DNA of 64,000 bases from UBA940 sp045613745 (GCA_045613745.1 JAZLBP010000012.1:1-64000), one strand, 5' to 3'. Shown: positions 16,959 through 26,402, numbered from the stretch's first letter. The notes: a model not told the origin generated them from the sequence alone. Program-made: numbers and translations.

Positions 16959-17573
16959 ATGGAAGCATTAAACATATTAATTAAGTCGATTTTCATCGAC
17001 AATATGGTGTTCGCCTTCTTCTTCGGTATGTGTTCGTACATCGCCGTGTCGAAGAGCGTAAAGACCGCTATGGGTCTGGGTGTTGCCGTAACCTTCGTTA
17101 TGACTGCAACCGTTCCTTTGAACTACATCATCGAGCAATGGATTCTCAAAAAAGGCGCTTTGGTGTGGATTAGCCCCGCAATGGAGAGTGTTGATTTGAG
17201 CTTCTTGACCTTCATCGTGTTCATCGCGGTTATTGCCTCGTTTGTACAATTGGTTGAGATGGTTGTCGAGAAATTCTCGCCTTCGCTTTACAACCAACTC
17301 GGTATCTTCCTTCCGCTGATTGCTGTAAACTGTGCTATCATGGGTGGTTCGTTGTTCATGCAACAAAAAGCCTTCGCTAACGCAGGTCTTGCAACTGTTT
17401 ACGGACTTGGTTCGGGTATCGGTTGGTGGTTGGCCATCGTTATTATGGCCGCAATTCGTGAGAAAATCGCCTACTCGAATGTTCCCAAAGCCCTTCGTGG
17501 TCCCGGTATTACCTTCATTATCACCGGTCTGCTGGGTATGGCATTTATGATTTTCTCGGGTATTCAACTGTAA
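16959..17573 (+). CDS. nqrE: Na+-NQR subunit E
   Basis: A 204-residue membrane protein with six helices, related to RnfA. AVNCAIMGGSLF carries the cysteine matching that of NqrD, so together they can hold the intramembrane iron centre. DNMVFAFFFGMCSYIAVSK provides the second Cys. Thirteen bases after nqrD and 18 before nqrF. Confidence 0.96.
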   Translation: MEALNILIKSIFIDNMVFAFFFGMCSYIAVSKSVKTAMGLGVAVTFVMTATVPLNYIIEQWILKKGALVWISPAMESVDLSFLTFIVFIAVIASFVQLVEMVVEKFSPSLYNQLGIFLPLIAVNCAIMGGSLFMQQKAFANAGLATVYGLGSGIGWWLAIVIMAAIREKIAYSNVPKALRGPGITFIITGLLGMAFMIFSGIQL

Positions 17574-17591
17574 TATAAGGAGTAAAGAATT

Positions 17592-18839
17592 ATGACAACA
17601 ACCATTATAGTTTCAATCGTAGCATTCCTTGTAGTGCTGCTGTTGTTGGTGGCGCTGTTGCTGTTTGCAAAAGCGAAACTTACCAAATCGGGTAACGTTA
17701 CCATCGACATCAACGGCGGCGAGAAAGTAATTACTGCCGAGGCCGGCGGTACTCTGCTTTCGACGCTTGCCAACAATCAGATTTTCCTTCCCTCGGCTTG
17801 TGGTGGTGGTGGTTCTTGCGGAATGTGCCGTTGCCAAGTTATGGAGGGCGGTGGCGATATCCTGCCCACCGAGGTAAACTTCTTTACCCGCCGTCAACAA
17901 AAAGAGCACTGGCGTCTTGGTTGCCAAGTTAAGGTTAAGGAGGATATGAAAATCCAAGTTCCCGAAGGCGTTCTGGGCGTTAAGAAATGGGAGTGCGAGG
18001 TTATCTCGAACCGTAGCGTTTCGACCTTTATGAAGGAGTTCGTTGTGAAACTCCCCGAGGGTGAGACTCTGGACTTCCAAAGCGGTGGTTACATCCAAAT
18101 CGACGTGCCCAAATATGACGAGATTAAATTTTCGGATATGGACATCGACGAGCGTTTCCGTCCGTCGTGGGATAAATTCAAAATGTGGGATTTGGTTACC
18201 AAAAACCCCGAGGATACCTTCCGTGCATACTCGATGGCTAACCACCCTGCAGAGGGCAACATCATTATGTTGAACATCCGTATTGCAACTCCTCCGTTTG
18301 ATCGTGCAACCGGTGGCTTTATGAACGTTAACCCCGGTATCTGCTCGTCGTATGTGTTCTCGCGCAAACCTGGCGACAAGATTACCATCTCGGGCCCCTA
18401 TGGTGAGTTCTTCATCAAACCTACCCCCAACGAGAAGATGTTTATCGGTGGTGGTGCAGGTATGGCTCCTATGCGTTCGCACATCTTCCACTTGTTCAAA
18501 ACTGCCAAGACCGATCTTCCCGTATCGTTCTGGTATGGTGCACGTTCGAAACAAGAGATTTTCTACCAAGATCAATTCGAGGAGATCGCCAAGGAGTTCC
18601 CCAACTTCTCGTTCAACATTGGTTTGAGCGAGCCCGCTCCTTCGGACAACTGGGATCCCAAATATGTTGGTTTCATCCACAACGTGATTTTCGAGAACTA
18701 CTTGAAGAACCACGAGGCTCCCGAGGATATCGAGTACTACTTGTGTGGTCCTCCTATGATGATTTCGGCGGTTGTCAAGATGCTCGACAGCCTTGGCGTC
18801 CCCCCCGAGAACATTATGTACGACAACTTCGGTGGTTAA
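17592..18839 (+). CDS. nqrF: Na+-NQR subunit F (NADH-oxidising)
   Basis: A 415-residue subunit with an N-terminal membrane anchor (about 5-28). The [2Fe-2S] ferredoxin domain has Cys70, Cys76, Cys79 and Cys111. The FAD domain has FRAYSMANHPAE, and the NADH domain has FIGGGAGMAPMRSHIF and YLCGPPMM. It takes electrons from NADH into the complex. Last gene of the operon, with a strong terminator 40 bases on. Confidence 0.97.
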   Translation: MTTTIIVSIVAFLVVLLLLVALLLFAKAKLTKSGNVTIDINGGEKVITAEAGGTLLSTLANNQIFLPSACGGGGSCGMCRCQVMEGGGDILPTEVNFFTRRQQKEHWRLGCQVKVKEDMKIQVPEGVLGVKKWECEVISNRSVSTFMKEFVVKLPEGETLDFQSGGYIQIDVPKYDEIKFSDMDIDERFRPSWDKFKMWDLVTKNPEDTFRAYSMANHPAEGNIIMLNIRIATPPFDRATGGFMNVNPGICSSYVFSRKPGDKITISGPYGEFFIKPTPNEKMFIGGGAGMAPMRSHIFHLFKTAKTDLPVSFWYGARSKQEIFYQDQFEEIAKEFPNFSFNIGLSEPAPSDNWDPKYVGFIHNVIFENYLKNHEAPEDIEYYLCGPPMMISAVVKMLDSLGVPPENIMYDNFGG

Positions 18840-18879
18840 TCTACCGACATCGAGATGGCTTTGTGTCGTCCGATATTTC

Positions 18880-18920
18880 AAGAACCTGCTCGACAAATGC
18901 ATCGGGCAGGTTCTTTTTTT
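18880..18920 (+). terminator. Terminator of the nqr operon
   Basis: AGAACCTGC and GCAGGTTCT arms followed by seven T. Confidence 0.9.
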
Positions 18921-18931
18921 CACGACAAAAT

Positions 18932-18961
18932 ATTGATTATTATTTTTTTTCAGTAACTTTG
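18932..18961 (+). promoter_or_regulatory. Promoter of the BACON/LamG/GDPD lipoprotein gene
   Basis: TAACTTTG (18954-18961) with ATTG (18932-18935) 18 bases upstream. The start codon is only 22 bases downstream. Confidence 0.65.
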
Positions 18962-18983
18962 CGTTAGACCTATTTTTACTGAA

Positions 18984-21635
18984 ATGAAACATTTTTTCTT
19001 ACTTATTCTTGGGCTGCTGTGTATGTTCAGCGGCAGTTCTTGTGAACGCTCAGGAGGTACTCCCGCTATCGAATACTTTTTGCAAATGACAGACTCCAAT
19101 GGTGAGGAGTTAGTTGAGTTGGCATACGCAGCCGAAGGAGGCGAGCAGAGTGCAACCATCACCACCAACGGAATGTGGCTGCTTACCCCCGATGCTGATT
19201 GGATAAGTATCTCGCCCGACGCAGGTGTCAATGACGCACAAATCTGCGTAATAGTTGAGCCCAACACTGTACAGGAGGTACGTACAGCAGATATTGAGAT
19301 AGCGCTCAACGACAAGTCGTGGGGCTGTTTTTCGATTGTACAAGACGCCGCAGCACCTGTCTATCACTTGCAAGTGACAAGCCAATCGCCCGACCCCGCA
19401 GAGTTCGGAATCGAGGGCGGAGAACTGAATATTGAGTTGGATGTAAATTCGGGATGGAGTTATAGTGTAGTGCCTGAATCAGAGTGGATTACACAAATCA
19501 AAAAAGAGAGCAAAGGCCTGAAACTCCAAATCGCCGAAGCTGATTACGCAGAGCGCTCGGCCGAGATTATTTTCACCTCAAACAAGGACGAATCGAAAGG
19601 CGATACCGTAAAAATAAGCCAAGCGCGCAAGCCTCTGTTTGAGGTCAGCGCCGACAGTACTTCGTTTGGCGAAAATGGCGGCAAAGCAACCTTTGCAATC
19701 ACAAGTAACATTGGTTGGAAATACGAAATCACACCCGCCGCTGAGTGGATTACCGAAAGCGAGCGCAGTGAGTTGGAGCTGGTACTGAACATCTCGGCTC
19801 TTTCGTTCGACAATCGCAGTGTTGATGTGATTTTCAGTAGCGAGGAAGAGGCTTATTCCGACACCATTACCATCACCCAGACAGGTCGCGAGCGTATTGT
19901 GGCCGATATGCTGGACGTAGTGTTCAATGCTGATGGAACAGCCGAGGATATTTCGCCTATGAAGATGAAGGTGACCACCTATGCAGGTACCCAACTTATG
20001 ACCTACTACCACTCGGCCTACGACCGCTATGTGGCTCACTTCAACAACACTATGGGTCAAAGCACAACAACAAGTTTCTATAAGGTTGATTTCTCGTCGA
20101 ACGGCAAGTTCAAAAACGCACTGAACGACGGCCATACCCTCGAAACCATCTTCTGCGTGGATGAATCTGTCAGAGGTAAAGGGCAAGAAATCAAGATTTT
20201 CACCGCACATCAAGCTGGAGGTACTGGTATTATGATGACCACCAGCAGCCGTGGCAACGACATCACCTTCCTACCCAATGTTTCGAGCAGCGGCAGCAGC
20301 ACTTGGCGCTGGGCCGAGAGTGGGGTAGTACCCAATCCTTACACTTACTACCACGTTGTAGGTGTGTGGGATAAAGCTGCGAATGTGGCTCGCATTTACA
20401 TCAACGGCAAACAACGCGGTACAGTCAAAACCGAAGGTAATCTGGTGTTGCCTTCAGGCGCAAACTACCAATGGTTTGGCATCGGTGGCGACCCCGGAGG
20501 CGCAAGCACTGCATCCAACTGCTTGAAGGGCGATGTTGTCGTGGCACGTATCTATGATGCACCTATGACTGCCGCGCAAGTAGCTCAACTCTACGAGCAA
20601 TCAACACCCGTTGGTGAACTTCCTTCGGAGAACTTCAGCATCGGAAATGTGGCATTCTTGTCTGGTTGCGAATTGGGCGTAGGCTATGGTTATGCAATCC
20701 ACGGAACAGGTTGGCTTACTGGCGATTGCATCGAGTTTGAATCGGCAACAGACACCGACGTCAAACACACTCTCGCAACCTCTATTACTGACAACTCTGC
20801 CGTTATTACCATTCCTTCGGGATTCGCGAGCGGCAAATACCAAATGACCGTTGTGCGTGGCACAATGCGCTTCCCTCTGGGTGTTACCGAACTCACTATT
20901 TCGGACACTCCCACCATACCTTCTACTCCGAAGATTATTGCCCACCGAGGAGTACACTCGTCGGCCGCCGAGAACTCGCTCGAATCATTCATTGCAGCGC
21001 AAGATTTGGGTGTTTACGGCTCCGAGCTTGATGTCCACATCACCGCCGACAACAAGATTATCACCAACCACGATACAACCACAGGTGGAGTGAAAATCGA
21101 GCAAACCAACTATGACGACCTGCCTCTGCGTGGTGGCAAGAAGATTCCGTTGTTGGTGGATTACTTCGAACAACTCCTGAAAAAACCGGGCACCAAACTC
21201 ATCATCGAACTCAAGACTCACAGCTCGACCGAGATGAATATGAAGGTCACCGAGGAGGTTGTGCGTTTGGTTAAGGAGTATCAGATGGAGAGCCACGTGG
21301 AGTTCATCGCCTACAACTATGGTATCTGTAAACGACTCGCCGAGCTGATGCCCGATATGAACATCGCCTACCTGACCGACGACAAAGCTCCGAGGTTGCT
21401 TATTGCCGATGGTATTCGCGGTATTGACTACGAGCACGGCCGTCTGTTGACCACCAACCGCGCGTGGATTAAACAAGCTCACGACCTTGGTATGTATGTC
21501 AACACCTACACCGTCAACAACTCGGCCGATATGTTGCGATGCATTGCTGCGGGTGTGGACTTCATCACCACCGACAACTGCCCGCTGTTGCAGTCGCTCA
21601 TTGGTGTAACCTATGTAATCCCTCCCACCAAGTAG
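18984..21635 (+). CDS. BACON-LamG-glycerophosphodiester phosphodiesterase lipoprotein
   Basis: An 883-residue lipoprotein (lipobox FSGSSC, Cys20). Domains read in order. Three BACON-like repeats of about 85-95 residues (about 25-300) share W-x-x-[ST]P.A.WI and the ending strand [IV]xQ. A LamG/ConA-like region (about 305-545) has YYHVVGVWDKAANVARIYINGKQRG and AQVAQLYEQ. A small IPT-like beta domain follows (about 550-640). A GDPD catalytic domain (about 648-878) has IAHRGVHSSAAENSLESF, ELDVH and the NHD motif. GDPD enzymes hydrolyse glycerophosphodiesters; the front half suggests glycan binding at the cell surface. A wall- or glycan-linked glycerophosphate substrate is possible but unproved. 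Own promoter and terminator. Confidence 0.85.
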   Translation: MKHFFLLILGLLCMFSGSSCERSGGTPAIEYFLQMTDSNGEELVELAYAAEGGEQSATITTNGMWLLTPDADWISISPDAGVNDAQICVIVEPNTVQEVRTADIEIALNDKSWGCFSIVQDAAAPVYHLQVTSQSPDPAEFGIEGGELNIELDVNSGWSYSVVPESEWITQIKKESKGLKLQIAEADYAERSAEIIFTSNKDESKGDTVKISQARKPLFEVSADSTSFGENGGKATFAITSNIGWKYEITPAAEWITESERSELELVLNISALSFDNRSVDVIFSSEEEAYSDTITITQTGRERIVADMLDVVFNADGTAEDISPMKMKVTTYAGTQLMTYYHSAYDRYVAHFNNTMGQSTTTSFYKVDFSSNGKFKNALNDGHTLETIFCVDESVRGKGQEIKIFTAHQAGGTGIMMTTSSRGNDITFLPNVSSSGSSTWRWAESGVVPNPYTYYHVVGVWDKAANVARIYINGKQRGTVKTEGNLVLPSGANYQWFGIGGDPGGASTASNCLKGDVVVARIYDAPMTAAQVAQLYEQSTPVGELPSENFSIGNVAFLSGCELGVGYGYAIHGTGWLTGDCIEFESATDTDVKHTLATSITDNSAVITIPSGFASGKYQMTVVRGTMRFPLGVTELTISDTPTIPSTPKIIAHRGVHSSAAENSLESFIAAQDLGVYGSELDVHITADNKIITNHDTTTGGVKIEQTNYDDLPLRGGKKIPLLVDYFEQLLKKPGTKLIIELKTHSSTEMNMKVTEEVVRLVKEYQMESHVEFIAYNYGICKRLAELMPDMNIAYLTDDKAPRLLIADGIRGIDYEHGRLLTTNRAWIKQAHDLGMYVNTYTVNNSADMLRCIAAGVDFITTDNCPLLQSLIGVTYVIPPTK

Positions 21636-21660
21636 CGAAGGGTTGTGGCTGAATAGTTTA

Positions 21661-21699
21661 GGGCGTGTGCTGATGTTTCGGCACACGCCCATCTATTTT
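21661..21699 (+). terminator. Terminator of the GDPD lipoprotein gene
   Basis: A perfect 10-bp stem GGGCGTGTGC/GCACACGCCC followed by ATCTATTTT. Confidence 0.85.
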
Positions 21700-21764
21700 C
21701 GACTAAATATGAGTAGTTTGCGCCGATTTTTGCAGCGAGAAGTGGGAATTCCCGCAGAATTTAT

Positions 21765-21772
21765 TATTTTTG
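21765..21772 (+). promoter_or_regulatory. -7 element upstream of the TamL-type gene
   Basis: TATTTTTG fits TAnnTTTG and lies 30 bases before the ATG. No -33 TTTG is found at the right spacing. Confidence 0.5.
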
Positions 21773-21802
21773 TAGATTGAAACAAGCACCACAGCAGAAA
21801 CT

Positions 21803-24169
21803 ATGACACAACGCCGAATGGCCATATGCGCAGTTTTGGTGACCGCAATCGCTTTTTTGAGCGGCTGCGGTGTGACGCGACGCATTCCCGAAGGCGAATA
21901 TCTGCTGACAAAAAACATTGTCGAGGTCGATAAATCTGCACCCAAAAACGAACGTGTGCCTGCAGGCGACATCGAGGAGTACATCCACCAAAAACCCAAC
22001 AAAAAGATTTTGGGCATCAACTTTGGTGTGTGGCTCTATGCACAAGCCAACCCCGATAAACAAGATGCGTGGAACAACTTCCTGCGCAGGGTGGGTGAGG
22101 AGCCCGTCTATTTCGACTATGCACAGACCGTCAACTCGGCCAAAAACATTCGCACCTACCTGTTTAGCCGCGGTTTCTTCAACGCAACCGAGGAGTACGG
22201 CATCGACACCATCCAAAAGCGCAAACGCATCAAGGTGACCTATCGCGGCAAGCAGAACACCCCCTATCGCATAGGCAAAATCTCGTACGACTTCCGCGAC
22301 CCGTTCCTCGAAAACATCATCCTCGACCAAGAGCGCCACACTCTGCTAAAATCGGGCGAAATTTACAACGACAAAACTCTGGATGAGGAGCGTACACGCA
22401 TTGCCGACTATCTGAAAAACATCGGCTACTATGGTTTCAATGTGAGTAACATCACCTACCTTGCCGACAGCACCATTGGCAACCACACCGTTGACTTGAC
22501 AATGGTTGTTCACCCCCGCTTGGTTGGCTACAACGATAACGGCTCGCCCCGCTATGCCAGCAACTCGGTGTATCGCATCAAGAATATCAATGTCTTTCCT
22601 AATTACGACCCGACCATCTCGTACCTCGACTCCACCAATCGAGCACGACTTGATACGGTGCAATATCGCGGACTGAACATCATCTACGACGATGTTTTGC
22701 GTATGCGTCCCAAGGTATTGAGCAACAACATCAAACTCACCGAAGGCAACCTCTACGATAACTCGCTGGTCGATAAAACCTACGCCAACCTTATCAGCCT
22801 TGGCAACTACCGAAGTGTAAACATCCTCTTTGAGGAGGATGCCGACGAACGACGCAAAAACCGAGTGACCTACATCGGCAGCGACTCGCTCAAATCGACC
22901 GACCAAACCAATGAGGCATATCTGACTTGCAACATCCTCGGTACTCAAACCAAACGCAATGGCTTTTTGTTTGAGGTCGAGGGTAGCACCACATCCACGT
23001 TCTATGGATTGAGAGCTACGGTAGGTTATCAAAACAAAAACCTGTTCCGCGGCTCCGAGATGTTCGATGTGTCTTTCTCGGCGGGATACGAGTTCTTGAA
23101 ATCGGGTAGCAAACGCACCTCCTATGAGTTGGGAGGAGCTGTAGGTTTGGAGATTCCGCGATTCATCCTGCCCGGTAATATCGACCACTCACCCAATGTC
23201 AATGCTCCGCGTACCCGCATCGCGCTGTCTATCAACCAACAAGACCGCGTGTACTACCAACGTACGCTCTCGACAGTCAACTGGGCCTACAACTGGAACA
23301 ATGGTGTCTTCTCGACATTCACCCTGCGCCCCATCGATTGGAGCCTTATCAAAATGGGCCACATTGAGGAGAGTTTTAAACAACAACTCAAAAACCCGTA
23401 TCTGCTCAATAGCTATACATCGCAGTTGCTTGCAGGTATTTCGGGTCAATATGTATTCAACAACCAAGTGCGCAACATCAATGGTAATGCCGTTGTGGTG
23501 CGTGCTAATGTAGAAACCGTCGGCAACCTTCTGGATGGTGTAATGCACCTGTTTGCCAAACCTTCGGCAGAGGGCGTGTACAAGATTTGGGGAATTCCCT
23601 ACTCGCAATATGTGCGCGGTGATGTAAGTTTCAGCCAGAAAATCGTATTCGGCAAAAATAGTTCGATGGCCTATCGCTTCTATGCAGGTGCGGGCTACTC
23701 ATACGGCAATGCATCGTCGCTGCCTTTCGACCGATTGTTCTTCTCGGGTGGTGCCAATAGTATGAGGGGTTGGGCGGCACGTACTCTCGGACCGGGAGGC
23801 TCACCACAACCGCAAAATGTGGATTACCCCATCCAATTCGGTAATATGAAGTTGGAGGCCAACCTCGAATATCGTTTCAAGATTTGGGCGATGATTCAGG
23901 GTGCGGCATTTGCCGATGTGGGTAACGTGTGGTTTCTCAGTAGCCGCGACACCAACGAACCCGCCGCCGTATTCCACCCCGACACATTCTACAAGCAATT
24001 GGGTTTTGACGCGGGTTTGGGTCTGCGCCTCGACATCACATTTGCAATTCTGCGCCTCGACTGGGGTGTACAGATACACAATCCCAACTGGCCCGAAGGC
24101 CAGCGCTGGATTCACAACTTCAAGTGGAACAATATGGCACTAAACTTTGGTGTCGGCTATCCGTTTTAG
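21803..24169 (+). CDS. tamL: TamL-type outer-membrane assembly lipoprotein (BamA/TamA superfamily)
   Basis: A 788-residue Omp85-family protein. The signal peptide ends in a lipobox (AFLSGC, Cys22), the hallmark of the lipidated TamA variant described in Bacteroidota. POTRA-like alpha/beta repeats occupy about 30-400 (YLFSRGFFNATEEYG, YLKNIGYYGFNVSNI, NLISLGNYRSVNILF). The C-terminal half is a 16-strand-type barrel with FFSGGANSMRGWAARTLGPG, the Omp85 barrel motif, and ends in an aromatic residue (VGYPF). It probably inserts or exports envelope proteins together with TamB; no tamB is adjacent here. A DUF2807 lipoprotein follows after 6 bases. Confidence 0.85.
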   Translation: MTQRRMAICAVLVTAIAFLSGCGVTRRIPEGEYLLTKNIVEVDKSAPKNERVPAGDIEEYIHQKPNKKILGINFGVWLYAQANPDKQDAWNNFLRRVGEEPVYFDYAQTVNSAKNIRTYLFSRGFFNATEEYGIDTIQKRKRIKVTYRGKQNTPYRIGKISYDFRDPFLENIILDQERHTLLKSGEIYNDKTLDEERTRIADYLKNIGYYGFNVSNITYLADSTIGNHTVDLTMVVHPRLVGYNDNGSPRYASNSVYRIKNINVFPNYDPTISYLDSTNRARLDTVQYRGLNIIYDDVLRMRPKVLSNNIKLTEGNLYDNSLVDKTYANLISLGNYRSVNILFEEDADERRKNRVTYIGSDSLKSTDQTNEAYLTCNILGTQTKRNGFLFEVEGSTTSTFYGLRATVGYQNKNLFRGSEMFDVSFSAGYEFLKSGSKRTSYELGGAVGLEIPRFILPGNIDHSPNVNAPRTRIALSINQQDRVYYQRTLSTVNWAYNWNNGVFSTFTLRPIDWSLIKMGHIEESFKQQLKNPYLLNSYTSQLLAGISGQYVFNNQVRNINGNAVVVRANVETVGNLLDGVMHLFAKPSAEGVYKIWGIPYSQYVRGDVSFSQKIVFGKNSSMAYRFYAGAGYSYGNASSLPFDRLFFSGGANSMRGWAARTLGPGGSPQPQNVDYPIQFGNMKLEANLEYRFKIWAMIQGAAFADVGNVWFLSSRDTNEPAAVFHPDTFYKQLGFDAGLGLRLDITFAILRLDWGVQIHNPNWPEGQRWIHNFKWNNMALNFGVGYPF

Positions 24170-24175
24170 AACACT

Positions 24176-24889
24176 ATGGGACGATGGATTACATACCTGA
24201 TAGCTGTGATGCTTGGAATCAGCCTATGCAGTTGCGAGATGAATACCATCTATGGCAGCGGCTTGCAAGTGGAGGATGTGCGTACCATCAGCGGCGGCTA
24301 CACAAGTGTCAGCGTTCGCAACGGACTAAGACTTGTCATCGATCCCTCGCTCGACAAAGATATGATCACCATCAAGTGTGACGAGGAGTTGCTGTCAAAC
24401 GTATCGATCAAAGTGTTTAAGAACACCCTGACTGTGGGCTACAAAAACGTATTCACGATTCAGACTCCGCTTATCACCGAGGTACACATCCCCGACGCAT
24501 CGGACGTGTCAAGTTTCGATGTCAGGGACTCGCAGATGACCGCCGATATGATTATATTCCGCGACTCGCTAAACCTTACGGCAGTCAACTCCGAGGTGAG
24601 TTTCGGCGCACAACTTCGAAAACTCGACATCAACGCAAGTGACAACGCCGCCATCCGCCTGCAAGGCTATACCGAGGAGTGCAACCTGACACTAACCAAC
24701 AGCACGATTACAGAACGACGATTCTCGACCGATGTGTGCAACGCGGTGCTGGTAGGCTCGTCACTGAGCTTGGGATGCGACCGACTGCTGACAGCAACCC
24801 TATCGGAAGGCAGCCGCCTCGAATACCACGGCAACTGCACCGCCGACATAACCCAATCCGCCGACTCGGAAGTTGTGGCGGCACAATAA
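24176..24889 (+). CDS. DUF2807 (GIN-domain) lipoprotein
   Basis: A 237-residue lipoprotein (LGISLCSC, Cys20). The domain starts RTISGGYTSVSVRNGLRLVIDPS, the typical opening of DUF2807/GIN proteins, and continues as a right-handed beta-helix-like series of short strands. Function in the family is unknown; an adhesin-head role has been suggested. It is packed between the TamL-type gene (6 bases) and rex (32 bases). Confidence 0.7.
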   Translation: MGRWITYLIAVMLGISLCSCEMNTIYGSGLQVEDVRTISGGYTSVSVRNGLRLVIDPSLDKDMITIKCDEELLSNVSIKVFKNTLTVGYKNVFTIQTPLITEVHIPDASDVSSFDVRDSQMTADMIIFRDSLNLTAVNSEVSFGAQLRKLDINASDNAAIRLQGYTEECNLTLTNSTITERRFSTDVCNAVLVGSSLSLGCDRLLTATLSEGSRLEYHGNCTADITQSADSEVVAAQ

Positions 24890-24921
24890 CAAACCGACTA
24901 AAAACTACTCACAATAGGACA

Positions 24922-25563
24922 ATGACTATGATGAACATTCCCGAAAAAACAATCGAACGCCTGAGCGAATATCGAAGAACCCTTATTAGTTGCGACAAAC
25001 AGGGTATCTCGCACGTTTTTTCGCACGTCTTGGCGGGTTTCCACGGCATCACCGCAGTGCAGGTGCGCCGCGACTTGATGTTGATTGGCTTTTCGAGCGA
25101 TACCAAAAAGGGCTACGACGTCAAGGTGCTCATCAAATTCATCAGCGACATTCTGGACAGCCGCGAACCTATCAATATGGCTGTCATCGGAATGGGACAC
25201 TTGGGACAAGCCATCACCAAATACTTCAACGGCAAACGACTCAAACTGCGTATCGTGGCAGCCTTCGACATCGACCCCACCAAAGTGGGTCAGGAGGTTA
25301 TGGGAATTCCCTGCTACGATATGAAGGAGTTCGAGGAGATTGCCGAGAGCAAGGATATTAATATAGTAGTGTTGTCGTCGCCCACAAGCGCAGCAGCAGG
25401 ATTGGTTGTTCCCATCATCAATGCGGGTATCAAGGGCGTGCTGAACTTCACCTCAATGCCACTGAACTTCCCCAAAGGAATCATTGTCGAGAACTACGAC
25501 ATCACCACTCTGCTCGAAAAAGTGGCATATTTTGTCAAAGAGAGCGAGGAAAATAACCTTTAA
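24922..25563 (+). CDS. rex: Redox-sensing transcriptional repressor Rex
   Basis: About 213 residues. The N-terminal winged helix (IPEKTIERLSEYRRTLISCDKQGISHVFSHVLA, ITAVQVRRDLMLIG) precedes a Rossmann domain with MAVIGMGHLGQAI and AAFDIDPTKVGQEV; the C-terminal helix is the domain-swapped dimer helix. Rex binds DNA when NADH is low relative to NAD+. ATG codons at 24922, 24928 and 24931 all give plausible starts; the upstream AGGAC spacing favours 24928. A likely target in this window would be nqr (see findings). It probably shares a transcript with the two genes before it and the ribF-like gene after it. Confidence 0.92.
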   Translation: MTMMNIPEKTIERLSEYRRTLISCDKQGISHVFSHVLAGFHGITAVQVRRDLMLIGFSSDTKKGYDVKVLIKFISDILDSREPINMAVIGMGHLGQAITKYFNGKRLKLRIVAAFDIDPTKVGQEVMGIPCYDMKEFEEIAESKDINIVVLSSPTSAAAGLVVPIINAGIKGVLNFTSMPLNFPKGIIVENYDITTLLEKVAYFVKESEENNL

Positions 25564-25569
25564 TATCGG

Positions 25570-26331
25570 ATGAAAACCTGCTACGGCATAGATAACCGCC
25601 ACACAGAAGGGGCGTCGGTTGTAACCGTCGGTTCGTTCGATGGCCTGCACCGAGGTCATCGGGTGCTGATTGACGCACTGACCTCGACAGCAAAGCGCCT
25701 TGGCGCTGAGTCGGTGGTTGTGACTTTCGGCAACCACCCGCGCGAAAATCAGGGCGGGGGAGTGGAGATTCTGTCGACCGTAGAAGAGAAACTACACCTC
25801 TTGGAGCAGGCTGGTGTTGACCGCGTGGTAGTGTTGCCTTTCACCGAGGAGTTGCGCAACCTTTCGGCCGAGGAGTTCATCAGCCGAATACTGCACGGGG
25901 CGCTCAATGCCCGCCACATAATTGTCGGTTACGACCACCGCTTCGGCAAAGACAAACGTGGCGACACACAACTTTTGACACTCGAAGGCAGTCGCCTCGG
26001 ATTCGAAGTTACGGAGGTCGGAAAACAGACCATCGACAACCTTTCGGTGAGCTCGACCGACGTGCGAAATGCCATCAAAAACGGCGATATGAACCTTGCC
26101 TCAAAGCTGCTCGGACACCCATATCTGGTGTGCGGAGTGTACGTGGAGGGGGTGCTCACACTGCCCGACAAGCGAAAATTGCTCCCTTCGGCGGGTAGTT
26201 ATCCCATCAAAATTAGACAGGGCTCAAAACAGGCCGACGGCGTGGCAAACATCGCAGATTCAGTCATTTGCATCGCAACAAAAGACCCTATCTGTGAAGG
26301 CGAGCCGATGCAAGTTATGTTCGGGTGTTAA
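25570..26331 (+). CDS. RibF-like FAD synthetase with degenerate riboflavin kinase domain
   Basis: A 253-residue protein; bifunctional RibF is usually about 305-315. The FMN adenylyltransferase half is intact: TVGSFDGLHRGHRVLI (HxGH-type nucleotidyltransferase motif), VVVTFGNHPRE, VGYDHRFGKDKRGD and the family motif VSSTDVRNAI. After LLGHPYLVCG the riboflavin kinase half is reduced to about 75 residues: it keeps a GVANI motif but lacks the flavokinase motif G-R-x-x-G-[FY]-P-T-[AS]-N and the C-terminal helix. It may make FAD from FMN but not FMN from riboflavin. Six bases after rex. Confidence 0.8.
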   Translation: MKTCYGIDNRHTEGASVVTVGSFDGLHRGHRVLIDALTSTAKRLGAESVVVTFGNHPRENQGGGVEILSTVEEKLHLLEQAGVDRVVVLPFTEELRNLSAEEFISRILHGALNARHIIVGYDHRFGKDKRGDTQLLTLEGSRLGFEVTEVGKQTIDNLSVSSTDVRNAIKNGDMNLASKLLGHPYLVCGVYVEGVLTLPDKRKLLPSAGSYPIKIRQGSKQADGVANIADSVICIATKDPICEGEPMQVMFGC

Positions 26332-26371
26332 AAAAACACGCCAAAAGGACAAAAGTTTGCAAAAAAATACA

Positions 26372-26379
26372 TACCTTTG
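26372..26379 (+). promoter_or_regulatory. -7 element of guaB
   Basis: TACCTTTG, 23 bases before the guaB start. No TTTG is present at N19-20, so the -33 contact is weak. Confidence 0.55.
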
Positions 26380-26402
26380 TACAAATCCAAAAACAGATAC
26401 CT

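Noticed and set aside
17613..18992. A 459-codon minus-strand frame opposite nqrF
   Set aside because: It runs through the nqr terminator and is explained by the codon pattern of nqrF.
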